Source: Actinomadura opuntiae
GTDB lineage: Bacteria > Actinomycetota > Actinomycetes > Streptosporangiales > Streptosporangiaceae
Reading direction: 5' to 3'
Assembly: GCF_030283205.1 (NCBI RefSeq)
Contig: NZ_JASNWF010000033.1
Location: forward strand, 1-64,000
Length of the DNA: 64,000 nt
Below the pieces are notes generated by a model. The model did no database searches. It was not told the DNA's origin and worked only from the letters and a program-made list of their open reading frames with translations. How positions within the stretch are numbered: the first letter of the stretch is position 1; each line of letters begins with the position of its first letter. A program made the translations under genes and the position numbers. Positions 8,381 through 17,283 of the stretch are shown piece after piece.

Positions 8381-10699
8381 ATGGCGGCCCCTGTGAAAAG
8401 CCCTGGTCATGTGGTCGCGCCGGGCATCGGCGGCATCGGCGACAGCCCGCTGCGCCCCGACGGCACCCTTAAGGTCGCCGGCGAGTTCGCCTACGCGTCC
8501 GACCTGTGGATGGACGGGATGCTGTGGGGCGCGACGCTGCGCAGCCCGCACCCCCGCGCCCGCATCCGGTCGATCGACATCGGCCCCGCGCTGGCGACGC
8601 CGGGCGTGCACGCCGTCCTCACCCACGAGGACGTCCCCGGCAAGAAGGTGTACGGCGAGGACCACACCGAGGACCAGCCCGTCCTCGCGATCGGGGAGGT
8701 CCGGCACCAGGGCGAGCCGATCGCGGTCGTCGCCGCCGACCACCCGGAGATCGCGCGCCGCGCGATGGAGCGCATCGCCGTCGACTACGAGGTGCTGGAG
8801 CCGATCACCGACCCGCGCGCTGTGATCGCCGACCCCGAGCGGCTGAAGGTGCAGCCGCTCGGCGGCATCACCCGGCACCAGCCGGTCCGCGTCGGGGACG
8901 TGGAAGCCGCGCGCGCACTGGCCGAGGTCGTCGTGACCGAGGAGTTCGAGGTCGGCATCCAGGACCAGGCGTTCCTCGGGCCGGAGGCCGGCCTGGCGAT
9001 CCCCGCCGAGGACGGCGGCGTCGACCTGTACGTCTCCACGCAGTGGATGCACAACGACCTGTCGCAGATCGCGCCCTGCCTCGGCCTGGACGAGTCGCAG
9101 GTGCACATGACCCTCGCCGGCGTCGGCGGCGCGTTCGGCGGCCGCGAGGACCTCTCGGTGCAGATCCACGCCGCGATGCTCGCCCTGCACACCGGCAAAC
9201 CGGTGAAGATGTCGTACAACCGGTACGAGTCGTTCTTCGGGCACGTCCACCGGCACCCCGCGTCCATGCGGTACGAGTACGGCGCCACGGCGGACGGGAA
9301 GCTCGTCTACGCCGACGTCGAGATCATCCTGGACGGCGGCGCGTACACCTCGTCCACCCGGAACGTCACCGGGAACGCCGCGTCGCTCGGCGTCGGCCCG
9401 TACGAGATCCCCAACATCAAGATCGACGCGTACGGGGTCTACACGAACAACCCGCCGTGCGGCGCGATGCGCGGGTTCGGCGCGGTGCAGGCGTGCTTCG
9501 CCTACGAGTCGATGATGGACAAACTCGGCACGGCCTGCGGGCTGAGCCCGGTCGAGATCCGCCGCCGCAACGCCGTCTCGCAGGGCTCGAAGCTCGCGAC
9601 CGGCCAGGTCATCGAGTCGCCGGCGCCGCTGGCGGAGATGCTGACCCGGCTGGAGGCCATGCCGATGCCGCCCGCCTGCGACGCGTCCGACATCCGGAAC
9701 CTGCCGGGCGGCGCGTCCCAGACCACCCACGGCGAGGGCGTGGTGCGCGGCGTCGGCTACGGCGTCGGGATCAAGAACATCTGCTTCTCCGAGGGCTTCG
9801 ACGACCTGTCCACCGCCCGCGTCCGGCTGGAGGTCATCGGCGGCGAGCCGACCGCGCTCGTGCACACCGCAGCCGCCGAGGTCGGGCAGGGGCTCGTCAC
9901 CGTCCAGGCGCAGGTCGCGCGGACGGAGCTGGGCGTCCAGAAGGTCACCATCGCCCCGGCGGACAACCGGGTCGGCGACGCCGGCTCGTCCAGCGCGTCC
10001 CGCCAGTCGTACATGTCCGGCGGCGCCGTCAAGACCGCCTGCGAGGCCGTCCGCGCCGAGCTGCTCGCGCGCGCCGCCCGCCGGTACGGCCACGACGACC
10101 TCTCCGCGATCGGCGGGAAGATCGTCTCGCGGGCGGCCGGGGTGCTCGGCAGCATCGAGGACGTCCTCGGCGACGACGCCATCGAGGAGACCCGGGAGTT
10201 CCACCACCGGCCCACCACCGGCATGGACCCCGTCACCGGCCAGGGCGTCACCCACACCCAGCTCGCCCTGTGCGTGCACCGCGCCGTCGTGGACGTCGAC
10301 GTCGACCTCGGCCTGGTCAAGGTGGTCGAGCTGGCCGCCGTCCAGGACGTGGGGAAGATCCTCAACCGGCTGTCGCTGGAGGGCCAGATCCACGGCGGCT
10401 CCGCGCAGGGCCTCGGCCTCGCCGTGATGGAGGAGATCGTCGTGTCCGGCGGCCTCGTCCGCAACCCGTCCTTCACCGACTACCTCATCCCGACCGTCCT
10501 CGACATGCCGCCGATGCGGCTCGACATCCTCGAGAACCCCGACCCGGACGCCCCATACGGGCTCCGCGGCGCCGGAGAGCCACCCACGCTCTCCTCCACG
10601 CCCGCGATCGTCGCCGCCGTCCGCGACGCCACGGGCAGAGCGCTCACCCGAGTGCCGGTTCGACCGGAGCACATCGTCACCGAGGCGACCTCCGGCTAG
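8381..10699 (+). CDS. Xanthine dehydrogenase molybdenum-cofactor subunit
   Basis: The 772-residue large subunit belongs to the xanthine oxidase/aldehyde oxidase molybdopterin family. Landmarks include DGMLWGATLRSPHPRARI at the N-terminal a/b hammerhead domain, GVGGAFGGREDLSVQIHAAM (cofactor loop), GAMRGFGAVQACFAYE (substrate and cofactor contacts), and the C-terminal APYGLRGAGEPPTLSSTPAI, which contains the catalytic Glu motif GAGE. With the FAD and 2Fe-2S subunits upstream it forms a heterotrimer that hydroxylates hypoxanthine or xanthine to urate. It begins immediately after the deaminase stop. XdhC downstream is expected to supply sulfurated cofactor. Confidence 0.95.
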   Translation: MAAPVKSPGHVVAPGIGGIGDSPLRPDGTLKVAGEFAYASDLWMDGMLWGATLRSPHPRARIRSIDIGPALATPGVHAVLTHEDVPGKKVYGEDHTEDQPVLAIGEVRHQGEPIAVVAADHPEIARRAMERIAVDYEVLEPITDPRAVIADPERLKVQPLGGITRHQPVRVGDVEAARALAEVVVTEEFEVGIQDQAFLGPEAGLAIPAEDGGVDLYVSTQWMHNDLSQIAPCLGLDESQVHMTLAGVGGAFGGREDLSVQIHAAMLALHTGKPVKMSYNRYESFFGHVHRHPASMRYEYGATADGKLVYADVEIILDGGAYTSSTRNVTGNAASLGVGPYEIPNIKIDAYGVYTNNPPCGAMRGFGAVQACFAYESMMDKLGTACGLSPVEIRRRNAVSQGSKLATGQVIESPAPLAEMLTRLEAMPMPPACDASDIRNLPGGASQTTHGEGVVRGVGYGVGIKNICFSEGFDDLSTARVRLEVIGGEPTALVHTAAAEVGQGLVTVQAQVARTELGVQKVTIAPADNRVGDAGSSSASRQSYMSGGAVKTACEAVRAELLARAARRYGHDDLSAIGGKIVSRAAGVLGSIEDVLGDDAIEETREFHHRPTTGMDPVTGQGVTHTQLALCVHRAVVDVDVDLGLVKVVELAAVQDVGKILNRLSLEGQIHGGSAQGLGLAVMEEIVVSGGLVRNPSFTDYLIPTVLDMPPMRLDILENPDPDAPYGLRGAGEPPTLSSTPAIVAAVRDATGRALTRVPVRPEHIVTEATSG

Positions 10700-10790
10700 C
10701 GATTGATCAACAGGGGCGGCCCGCGCTCCGTTCTCGGGGGACGGCGCAGGCATCCACCCCACAACCGCACCTTGATCGACCAGCACGGAC

Positions 10791-10844
10791 GGCCCGCAGG
10801 GCCGCGCCGGTAGTCGATCACGCCCCCGTGCTTGCCCGGGGGCG
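10791..10844 (+). promoter_or_regulatory. Two hairpins ahead of the purine permease gene
   Basis: In the 178-base gap between the dehydrogenase and the permease, a small hairpin GGCCC-GCA-GGGCC (10791-10803) is followed by a perfect 8-bp stem, CGCCCCCG (10821-10828) and CGGGGGCG (10837-10844), with an 8-base loop. No U-tract follows. They could act as a partial terminator or attenuator separating dehydrogenase from permease expression. No known purine riboswitch pattern was recognised. Confidence 0.45.
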
Positions 10845-10877
10845 GCGACCCCGGACCCCGGAGAGAGGGCACGAACC

Positions 10878-12320
10878 GTGACCGAGACCCAGGAGAGGCT
10901 TCCGGAGAAGCCGTCCGCCCCCGACCGTTCCGCGCTCGACCGGTTCTTCGACCTGCGCGGGCGGGGCACCACCGTCGCCCGCGAGGTGCGCGGCGGGCTC
11001 ACCACCTTCGTCGCGATGGCCTACCTGGTCATCCTCATCCCGCTGATCATCGGTGACGCGAAGGACGCCACCGGCGCCACCCTGGACCCCGCGCAGCTCA
11101 CCACGATGGTCGCGCTGTCGGCCGGGCTGAGCACGCTGCTGATGGGCCTGGTCGGCAACGCGCCGCTGGCGATGGCGGCCGGGCTCGGCGTCACCCCGAT
11201 CGTGGTGTTCCAGGCCGCGCCGCACATGACCTGGCCGCAGGCGATGGGCCTGGTCGTGCTGGAGGGCGTGGTGATCGTGCTGTTCGCGGTCACCGGGATC
11301 CGGCAGCTGATCATGGACGCGATCCCGCTGGCGCTCAAGCAGGCGATCGGCGTTGGCATCGGCGCGTTCATCGCGCTGATCGGCCTGGTGGACGCCGGGT
11401 TCGTCGGCCACCACGGCACCGCGTCCACGCCCGTCCAGCTCGGCGTGTTCGGGCAGCTCGTCGGCTGGCCGGTGCTGGTGTTCTGCGCCGGCCTCGTGCT
11501 GACGCTCGTGCTGTTCATCCGCAGGGTTCCGGGCGCGATCCTGATCGGCATCGTCGCCGCGACCGTGTTCGCCGTCATCGTCGACAAGGTCGCGAAGGTG
11601 GACCCGAAGACGTGGGGCGCGGTCGAGCCGAAGCTGCCGCACTCGATCGTCGCGACCCCCGACTTCGGGCTGATGTTCAAGGTCGACCTGTTCGGCGGGT
11701 TCGGCCGGGCCGGGGTCGTCACCGCGACCGTCGTGCTGTTCACGCTGGTGCTGTCCGGGTTCTTCGACGCGATGGGGACGATCCTCGGCGTCTGCGAGGA
11801 GGCCGGGATGACCGACGAGAACGGGAAACTGCCCGGGCTCAGCCGCATCCTCACCGTGGACGGGTTCGGGGCGATCATCGGCGGCGGCGTCAACGGCTCG
11901 GCGAACACCGCGGTCGTGGAGTCGGCGGCCGGCGTCGCCGAGGGCGCCCGCACCGGCCTCGCCAGCGTGGTCACCGGCCTGCTGCTCACCGCGCTGATCT
12001 TCCTGACGCCGCTCGCCGGGGTCGTCCCGGTCGGCGCCGCCGCGCCCGCCCTCGTCCTGGTCGGCGCGCTGATGATGGCGCACTCCCGCAAGATCGACTG
12101 GGCCGACATGGAGATCGCGATCCCGGCCTTCCTCACCGTCGTGCTCATGCCGTTCACGTACTCGATCACGGTCGGCGTCGCCGCCGGCGTGCTCGCCTAC
12201 ACCCTGCTCAAGGTCGCGCGGGGCAAGTTCGCGGAGATCCACTGGCTGCTGTACCCGCTGTCGTTGATCTTCGTCGCCTACTTCGCCCTGCACCCGATCC
12301 AGGAAGCCCTAGGTATTTAA
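10878..12320 (+). CDS. NCS2-family purine permease (AzgA/PbuG type)
   Basis: The 480-residue membrane protein is an NCS2 nucleobase transporter of the hypoxanthine/guanine/adenine (AzgA-like) branch. The N-terminal DRFFDLRGRGTTVAREVRGG and following GLTTFVAMAYLVILIP are diagnostic, as are NAPLAMAAGLGV, FFDAMGTILGVCEEAG (equivalent to the FDTxGTLxG motif) and GFGAIIGGGVNGSANTAVVE. About 12-14 hydrophobic segments are evident. It would bring purine bases into the cell for the catabolic enzymes encoded around it. The start has GGAGAGAGGG upstream. Substrate range cannot be told from sequence. Confidence 0.92.
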   Translation: MTETQERLPEKPSAPDRSALDRFFDLRGRGTTVAREVRGGLTTFVAMAYLVILIPLIIGDAKDATGATLDPAQLTTMVALSAGLSTLLMGLVGNAPLAMAAGLGVTPIVVFQAAPHMTWPQAMGLVVLEGVVIVLFAVTGIRQLIMDAIPLALKQAIGVGIGAFIALIGLVDAGFVGHHGTASTPVQLGVFGQLVGWPVLVFCAGLVLTLVLFIRRVPGAILIGIVAATVFAVIVDKVAKVDPKTWGAVEPKLPHSIVATPDFGLMFKVDLFGGFGRAGVVTATVVLFTLVLSGFFDAMGTILGVCEEAGMTDENGKLPGLSRILTVDGFGAIIGGGVNGSANTAVVESAAGVAEGARTGLASVVTGLLLTALIFLTPLAGVVPVGAAAPALVLVGALMMAHSRKIDWADMEIAIPAFLTVVLMPFTYSITVGVAAGVLAYTLLKVARGKFAEIHWLLYPLSLIFVAYFALHPIQEALGI

Positions 12321-12333
12321 GTGAGGTCCGTTC

Positions 12334-13416
12334 ATGCGTGAGATCGCCGACCGGCTCGCCGCCTGGAACGACGCCGGGGTCCGGTACGCCGTCGCCGTCG
12401 TGGTGTCGGTGCGGGGCAGCGCGCCGCGCGCGCCGGGCGCGGCGATGGCCGTGTCCGCCGACGGTGAGGCCGTCGGGAGCGTGTCCGGCGGCTGCGTCGA
12501 GAGCGCGGTGTACGAGCTGTGCCGTATGGCCCTCGACACCGGCGAGACCGTCCGCGAGACGTTCGGCTACAGCGACGACGACGCGTTCGCCGTCGGCCTG
12601 ACCTGCGGCGGGACGGTCGAGGTACTCGTCGGGCCGGGGCCGTTCCCCGCGTCGGCGCTCACGCGTGACGACCAGGTGGCGTTCGCCCACCTGATGGACG
12701 GATCGGGCGTCCTGGCCGTCCATCCGACCCACCACACCGGCACCACCGGACGCGCCGACATCGACCGGGCCGTGGTCGCTGAGGCCCGCGCCATGCTCGA
12801 CGCGGGCAAGACCGGGATCATCTCGGTGCGGTGCCGGGACGCCGTGGAGGCGTTCGTCCACAGCTACGCACCGCCACCGCGGCTGCTCGTCTTCGGCGCG
12901 ATCGACCACGCGGCGGCGCTCGCGCGGCAGGGCAGCGTCCTCGGCTACCGCGTGACGGTCTGCGACGCGCGGCCCGTCTTCGCCACCCCGGCCCGCTTCC
13001 CCGGCGCCGACGAGGTGATCGTCGACTGGCCGCACCGCCGCCTCGCCGCCGAGGCGGAACGCGGCGCGCTCGACGGCCGGACGGTCGTGTGCGTGCTGAC
13101 CCACGACGCCAAGTTCGACGTCCCGCTGCTGAAGGTCGCGCTGCGGCTGCCCGTCGCCTACGTCGGGGCGATGGGGTCGCGGCGCACCCATCACGACAGG
13201 CTCGCCCGGCTGCGCGCGGCCGGGCTGTCCGACCGGGAGCTGGCGCGGCTGCGCTCCCCGATCGGGCTCGACCTCGGGGCCCGCACCCCGGAGGAGACCG
13301 CGCTGGCGATCGCGGCGGAGTTCACCGCCGCGCGCCGCGACGGCACCGCGCTGCCCCTCGGGCAGATCAACGGGCCGATCCACCACGACCGGGCCGCCGT
13401 CGCGGCGGCCCAGTGA
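12334..13416 (+). CDS. XdhC-family molybdenum-cofactor insertion/sulfuration factor
   Basis: The 360-residue protein has the XdhC/CoxI N-terminal domain (VVSVRGSAPRAPGAAMAV, then GSVSGGCVESAVYE) and the C-terminal XdhC Rossmann domain (LLVFGAIDHAAALARQGS, then DAKFDVPLLKVAL and YVGAMGSRRTHHDR). XdhC proteins bind molybdenum cofactor, help its sulfuration and deliver it to xanthine dehydrogenase. It begins 13 bases after the permease stop, so it is part of the same transcript. Length and domain order are normal. Confidence 0.93.
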   Translation: MREIADRLAAWNDAGVRYAVAVVVSVRGSAPRAPGAAMAVSADGEAVGSVSGGCVESAVYELCRMALDTGETVRETFGYSDDDAFAVGLTCGGTVEVLVGPGPFPASALTRDDQVAFAHLMDGSGVLAVHPTHHTGTTGRADIDRAVVAEARAMLDAGKTGIISVRCRDAVEAFVHSYAPPPRLLVFGAIDHAAALARQGSVLGYRVTVCDARPVFATPARFPGADEVIVDWPHRRLAAEAERGALDGRTVVCVLTHDAKFDVPLLKVALRLPVAYVGAMGSRRTHHDRLARLRAAGLSDRELARLRSPIGLDLGARTPEETALAIAAEFTAARRDGTALPLGQINGPIHHDRAAVAAAQ

Positions 13417-13430
13417 ACGGAGGAGAGGAC

Positions 13431-13817
13431 GTGCCACCCATATTCCTCAACGGAGGCGCGATGCGCGGGGGACCGCTGCATCACCTGCTGGACGGGGCGC
13501 CGCTCGTCGCGTCCACCGGCACCGCGCCCCGCTATCGCTTCTACTCGGTCGGGGACCGCTGCCCGGCCCTGTCGCCCGTCGCGCACGGCGGCACCCGCGT
13601 CGCCGGCGAGGTGTACGAGGTGACCCTGGACGTGCTGCGCGACCGGCTGCTGCCCGCCGAGCCGCCCGAGCTGGAGCTCGGCGTGATCGAGCTGGACGAC
13701 GGGTCGTCGGCGCTCGCCATGCTGCTGCGCCGGCCGTACACCTCCTATGTCGGGCTGACCGACATCACCGAACATGGCAGCTGGCAGAGCTACCAGAGTT
13801 CGAAGGAGGCGGCGTGA
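13431..13817 (+). CDS. Gamma-glutamylcyclotransferase-like, allophanate hydrolase-related small protein
   Basis: The 128-residue protein starts at GTG 13431 behind GGAGGAGAGG. It begins PPIFLNGGAMRGGPLHHLL and contains RYRFYSVGDRCPALSPV and GEVYEVTLDVLRDRLLPAEP, patterns typical of the GGCT-like domain found at the C-terminus of allophanate hydrolases and as stand-alone proteins in purine and urea-amide clusters. It ends exactly where the next gene begins. The reaction is unknown to me. Its place in an operon that makes ureidoglycolate but lacks a recognisable ureidoglycolate lyase makes a role at that step conceivable. That is inference only. Confidence 0.75.
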   Translation: MPPIFLNGGAMRGGPLHHLLDGAPLVASTGTAPRYRFYSVGDRCPALSPVAHGGTRVAGEVYEVTLDVLRDRLLPAEPPELELGVIELDDGSSALAMLLRRPYTSYVGLTDITEHGSWQSYQSSKEAA

Positions 13818-14620
13818 TGAGCCGCATGTGGGCCGTCAACTGCTCGATCCTGTTCACCGACCTGCCGCTGCTGGAGCGGCCCGCCGCCGCGAAGGACGCC
13901 GGGTTCGACGCGGTCGAGTTCTGGTGGCCGTGGCCGGGCGTGCCCGTGCCGTCCGCGTCGGAGGAGGACGCGTTCTGCCAGGCCATCGAGGACGCGGGCG
14001 TCCAGCTCATCGGCCTGAACCTGTACGCGGGCGACATGCCGGCGGGTGAGCGGGGCGTGCTGTCGGACCCGGCGCGCGCCACCGAGTTCCGCGGGAGCGT
14101 GGACGTCACCGCGCGCATCGCCGAGCGGACGGGCGTCCGGGCGTTCAACGCGCTCTACGGGCAGCGCCTCGACGGCGTCGCCGCGTCCGAGCAGGACCGC
14201 GTGGCCGACCAGAATCTCGCCTTCGCCGCCCGCAAGGTCGGCGCGTTCGGCGGGACGCTGCTGATCGAGCCGCTCGCGCGCGGCCTGAACGGCGCCTACC
14301 CGCTGGAGACCGCCGCCGACGCGATGGCGGTCGTGGAGCGCGCCCGCGCGGCCGGGGCGGAGAACGTCAAGCTCCTGTTCGACACGTTCCACCTGGTCAG
14401 CAACGGCGACGACCTGGAGAAGGCCGCCCGGCAGCACGCCGCCGACATCGGCCACGTGCAGATCGCCGACGCGCCCGGCCGCGGCCGTCCCGGCACCGGC
14501 GGCATCGACTTCGGCGCGCTGCTCGCGCTCCTCGACGAGATCGGCTACCGCGGCCGCATCGCACTGGAGTACGTGGACCCGCAGCCGGACTTCGCATGGA
14601 TGGAGAACCACCGCACATGA
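13817..14620 (+). CDS. hyi: Hydroxypyruvate isomerase family protein
   Basis: The 267-residue TIM-barrel protein belongs to the AP-endonuclease-2-like sugar isomerase fold and matches hydroxypyruvate isomerase (NCSILFTDLPLLERPAAAK, GFDAVEFWWPWPG, LLIEPLARGLNGAYPL, LLFDTFHLVSNGDDL, GHVQIADAPGRGRPGTGGID). It interconverts hydroxypyruvate and tartronate semialdehyde, linking glyoxylate carboligase to glycerate. GAAGGAGG at 13802-13809 is spaced correctly for ATG 13817; a GTG three bases earlier is possible. It overlaps both neighbours by 1-4 bases. Confidence 0.9.
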   Translation: MSRMWAVNCSILFTDLPLLERPAAAKDAGFDAVEFWWPWPGVPVPSASEEDAFCQAIEDAGVQLIGLNLYAGDMPAGERGVLSDPARATEFRGSVDVTARIAERTGVRAFNALYGQRLDGVAASEQDRVADQNLAFAARKVGAFGGTLLIEPLARGLNGAYPLETAADAMAVVERARAAGAENVKLLFDTFHLVSNGDDLEKAARQHAADIGHVQIADAPGRGRPGTGGIDFGALLALLDEIGYRGRIALEYVDPQPDFAWMENHRT

Positions 14621-15525
14621 GCAAGATCGGATTCATCGGGCTGGGCATCATGGGCGCGCCGATGGCGGCCCACCTGGTCCGCGCGGGCCACGACGTGACC
14701 GGCTACGACGTCGCGCCGAAGGGCGTGGAGGCGCTGGTCGCCGCGGGCGGGTCGGCGGCGTCCGGGGTGCCGGGCGCGGTCGCGGGCGCGGAGGTCGTCG
14801 TCACGATGCTGCCGCAGGACGAGCACGTCGAGGCCGTGTACTTCGGCCCGGACGGCGTCCTGGAGAACGCCGCGCCCGGCACGCTGTGCATCGACTTCTC
14901 CACGATCCGCCCCGAGACGTCGATCAGGGTCGCCGAGGCGGGGCGGGAGCGCGGGCTGCGGGTGCTGGACGCGCCGGTCAGCGGCGGCGAGAAGGGCGCG
15001 GAGGACGCCGTCCTGTCGATCATGGTCGGCGGGGACGAGGCGGACGTCGCCGCCGCCGCACCGGTCTTCGAGGCGCTCGGGAAGACCGCCGCGCGGGTCG
15101 GCGGCAGCGGCGCGGGCCAGTACGTCAAGGCCGCCAACCAGCTGATCGTCGGCGGCACGTACGCGCTGGTCGCCGAGGCGATCGTGCTGATGGAGGCGGC
15201 GGGGGTGGACGCCCGCGCCGGGATCGACGTGATCGCCGGCGGGCTCGCCGCCAGCCGCATCCTCGACCTCAAGCGCGAATCCATGCTGGACCGCGAGTTC
15301 GCTCCCGGCTTCCGCATCGACCTGCACCACAAGGACATGGGCATCGCCACCGCGGCCGCCCGCTCCGCCGAGGTGTCGCTGCCGATGACGGGCATGGTCG
15401 CCCAGCTCATCGCCGCCGCCCGCGCCCGCGGCTACGGCTCCCTCGACCACTCCGCGCTGCTGAAGGTCGTCGAGGACCTCTCCGGCAGAGCAACCGACAC
15501 GGCTTCCGGCACCACCGCCGCCTGA
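14617..15525 (+). CDS. glxR: 2-hydroxy-3-oxopropionate (tartronate semialdehyde) reductase
   Basis: The 302-residue protein is a beta-hydroxyacid dehydrogenase: NAD(P)-binding IGFIGLGIMGAPMAAHLVRA at the N-terminus, substrate motif DAPVSGGEKGAEDAVLSIMV, and the catalytic Lys segment GAGQYVKAANQLIVGG. It would reduce tartronate semialdehyde, made from glyoxylate by the carboligase encoded next, to D-glycerate. The ATG overlaps the isomerase stop by four bases (ATGA); a start 21 bases earlier is less likely. A 3-hydroxyisobutyrate dehydrogenase would look similar, but the neighbours favour the glyoxylate route. Confidence 0.92.
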   Translation: MSKIGFIGLGIMGAPMAAHLVRAGHDVTGYDVAPKGVEALVAAGGSAASGVPGAVAGAEVVVTMLPQDEHVEAVYFGPDGVLENAAPGTLCIDFSTIRPETSIRVAEAGRERGLRVLDAPVSGGEKGAEDAVLSIMVGGDEADVAAAAPVFEALGKTAARVGGSGAGQYVKAANQLIVGGTYALVAEAIVLMEAAGVDARAGIDVIAGGLAASRILDLKRESMLDREFAPGFRIDLHHKDMGIATAAARSAEVSLPMTGMVAQLIAAARARGYGSLDHSALLKVVEDLSGRATDTASGTTAA

Positions 15526-15544
15526 CCCGAAGGGAACACCAGAC

Positions 15545-17260
15545 ATGCCGAAGATTCCCGTCATGCGGGCGGTGGTCGAGGTCCTGAAGTCCGAGGGCGT
15601 GGACGTCGCCTACGGCTGCCCCGGCGCCGCGATCCTGCCGCTCTACAAGGCGATGGAGGAGGACGGCGGGATCGCGCACCTGATCGTCCGGCACGAGGAG
15701 GGCGCCACGCACATGGCCGACGGCTGGTCGCGCACGACCGGTGGCGTCGGCGTCGCGATCGGCACCTCCGGGCCGGCCGGCACCAACATGATCACCGGCC
15801 TGTACACCGCGCACGCCGACTCCGTCCCGATCCTGTGCATCACCGGGCAGGCCGCGTCGGACAAGCTGCACCAGGAGGCGTTCCAGGCCGTCGACATCGT
15901 GTCGATCGCCGAGCCCGTCACCAAGTGGGCGGTGCAGGTGAAGGAGGCCGCGCAGGCGCCGTGGATCTTCCGGGAGGCGTTCCGGATCGCGCGCAGCGGC
16001 CGCCCCGGGCCCGTCCTGATCGACCTGCCGATCGACGTGCAGAAGCAGCTGATCGAGTGGGACGCCTCGATCGACGCGCCGCTGCCGGTCGCGAAGGCCG
16101 AACCGCACCGGCCGCGCGTCGAGAAGGCCCTCGACCTGCTGCTCGCGGCGGAACGCCCGCTGATCCTGGCGGGCGGCGGCGTGATCCTCGCCGACGCGCA
16201 CGCCGAGCTGGTGGAGCTGGCCGAGCTGCTGCAGGTCCCCGTCCAGGCCACGCTGATGGGCAAGGGCGCGATGGACGAGGACCATCCGCTCTATGCCGGT
16301 ATGACCGGTGTGCAGACGTCGCAGCGGTACGGCAACGCCTCGTTCCTCGAATCGGACCTGGTCCTGGCGCTGGGCGCCCGGTTCGGCGACCGCCACACCG
16401 GACAGCTCGACGTCTACCGCGAGGGGCGGACGTTCATCCACGTCGACATCGAGCCCACCCAGATCGGGAAGGTGTTCGGGCCCGACCTCGGGATCGTGTC
16501 CGACACCCGGCTGTTCCTGCGCGCGATCACCGACCTGGCGCGCGAGCGCGGCGCGGTCCGTCCGGCGGGGGAGTGGGTCGCGCGGATCCGGGAGCTGAAG
16601 GCCACGCTGACCCGGCGCGAGGACTTCGACGACGTCCCGATCAAGGCGCCCCGCGTCTACAAGGAGATCAACGAGTTCTACGGGCCGGACACCTACTTCG
16701 TCACCGCGATCGGGCTGTACCAGATCTGGGGCGGCCAGCACCAGAAGGCGGCCAAGCCCCGGCACTACCAGGTGTGCGGGCAGGCCGGGCCGCTCGGCTG
16801 GGAGATCCCGGCGGCGATCGGCGTGAAGACGGCCCTCGCCCGCACCGAACCGGAGGCCGAGGTCGTCGGGATCGTCGGCGACTACTCGTTCCAGTTCCTC
16901 GTGGAGGAGCTGGCGGTGGCCGCGCAGTACGACGTCCCGTTCGTGCTGATCATGCTGAACAACGAGTACCTCGGGCTGATCCGGCTGGCGGAGGACCACG
17001 GCGGCTACGCCATGAACTACGAGGTCGACATCCGCTACGACGAGCACGGCACCGACAACGTCAAGATCATGGAGGCGTACGGGTGCGCCGGCCGCCGGGT
17101 GCTGGAGCCCGGTGACGTCCGGCCCGCGCTGGAGTGGGCGCGCAAGGAGGCCGCCCGCACCTCCCGGCCCGTCCTCGTCGAGATCATGATCGAACGGGAG
17201 GCCGACACCGCCAACGGCGTGCGGATCGACGACGTCCGCGAGTACGAACCCGTCCCGTAA
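15545..17260 (+). CDS. gcl: Glyoxylate carboligase-like thiamine-diphosphate enzyme with Glu51
   Basis: The 571-residue thiamine-diphosphate enzyme has three domains: the N-terminal PYR domain (YGCPGAAILPLYKAM), a central domain (DIEPTQIGKVFGPDLGIVSD), and the PP domain with GDYSFQFLVEELAVAA and NNEYLGLIRLAE. Segments such as GTSGPAGTNMITGLYTAHAD, CGQAGPLGWEIPAAIGVKTA and RRGDFDDVPIKAPRVYKEIN-like spacing match glyoxylate carboligase better than acetolactate synthase. It would join two glyoxylates into tartronate semialdehyde and CO2. The characterised E. coli enzyme has Val51 where most ThDP enzymes have the catalytic Glu; this protein has Glu at residue 51 (RHEEGATHMADG). It is also shorter than the roughly 590 residues I recall for Streptomyces homologues. 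A divergent subfamily is likely. Confidence 0.85.
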   Translation: MPKIPVMRAVVEVLKSEGVDVAYGCPGAAILPLYKAMEEDGGIAHLIVRHEEGATHMADGWSRTTGGVGVAIGTSGPAGTNMITGLYTAHADSVPILCITGQAASDKLHQEAFQAVDIVSIAEPVTKWAVQVKEAAQAPWIFREAFRIARSGRPGPVLIDLPIDVQKQLIEWDASIDAPLPVAKAEPHRPRVEKALDLLLAAERPLILAGGGVILADAHAELVELAELLQVPVQATLMGKGAMDEDHPLYAGMTGVQTSQRYGNASFLESDLVLALGARFGDRHTGQLDVYREGRTFIHVDIEPTQIGKVFGPDLGIVSDTRLFLRAITDLARERGAVRPAGEWVARIRELKATLTRREDFDDVPIKAPRVYKEINEFYGPDTYFVTAIGLYQIWGGQHQKAAKPRHYQVCGQAGPLGWEIPAAIGVKTALARTEPEAEVVGIVGDYSFQFLVEELAVAAQYDVPFVLIMLNNEYLGLIRLAEDHGGYAMNYEVDIRYDEHGTDNVKIMEAYGCAGRRVLEPGDVRPALEWARKEAARTSRPVLVEIMIEREADTANGVRIDDVREYEPVP

Positions 17261-17283
17261 CCCGTTCTGGAGAGGAGGCATGC

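Noticed and set aside
10700..10877. A purine riboswitch before the permease gene
   Set aside because: Only simple hairpins are visible; no conserved purine-aptamer junction sequence was recognised.
6971..11005. A 1344-codon minus-strand frame opposite the deaminase and molybdenum subunit genes
   Set aside because: Low-complexity composition, no domain, and complete overlap with well-supported plus-strand genes.
15545..17260. Acetolactate synthase as the identity of the ThDP enzyme
   Set aside because: Several segments (GTSGPAGTNMITGLY, CGQAGPLGW, IEPTQIGKVFGPDLG) and the surrounding glyoxylate genes favour glyoxylate carboligase, despite the acetolactate-synthase-like Glu51.
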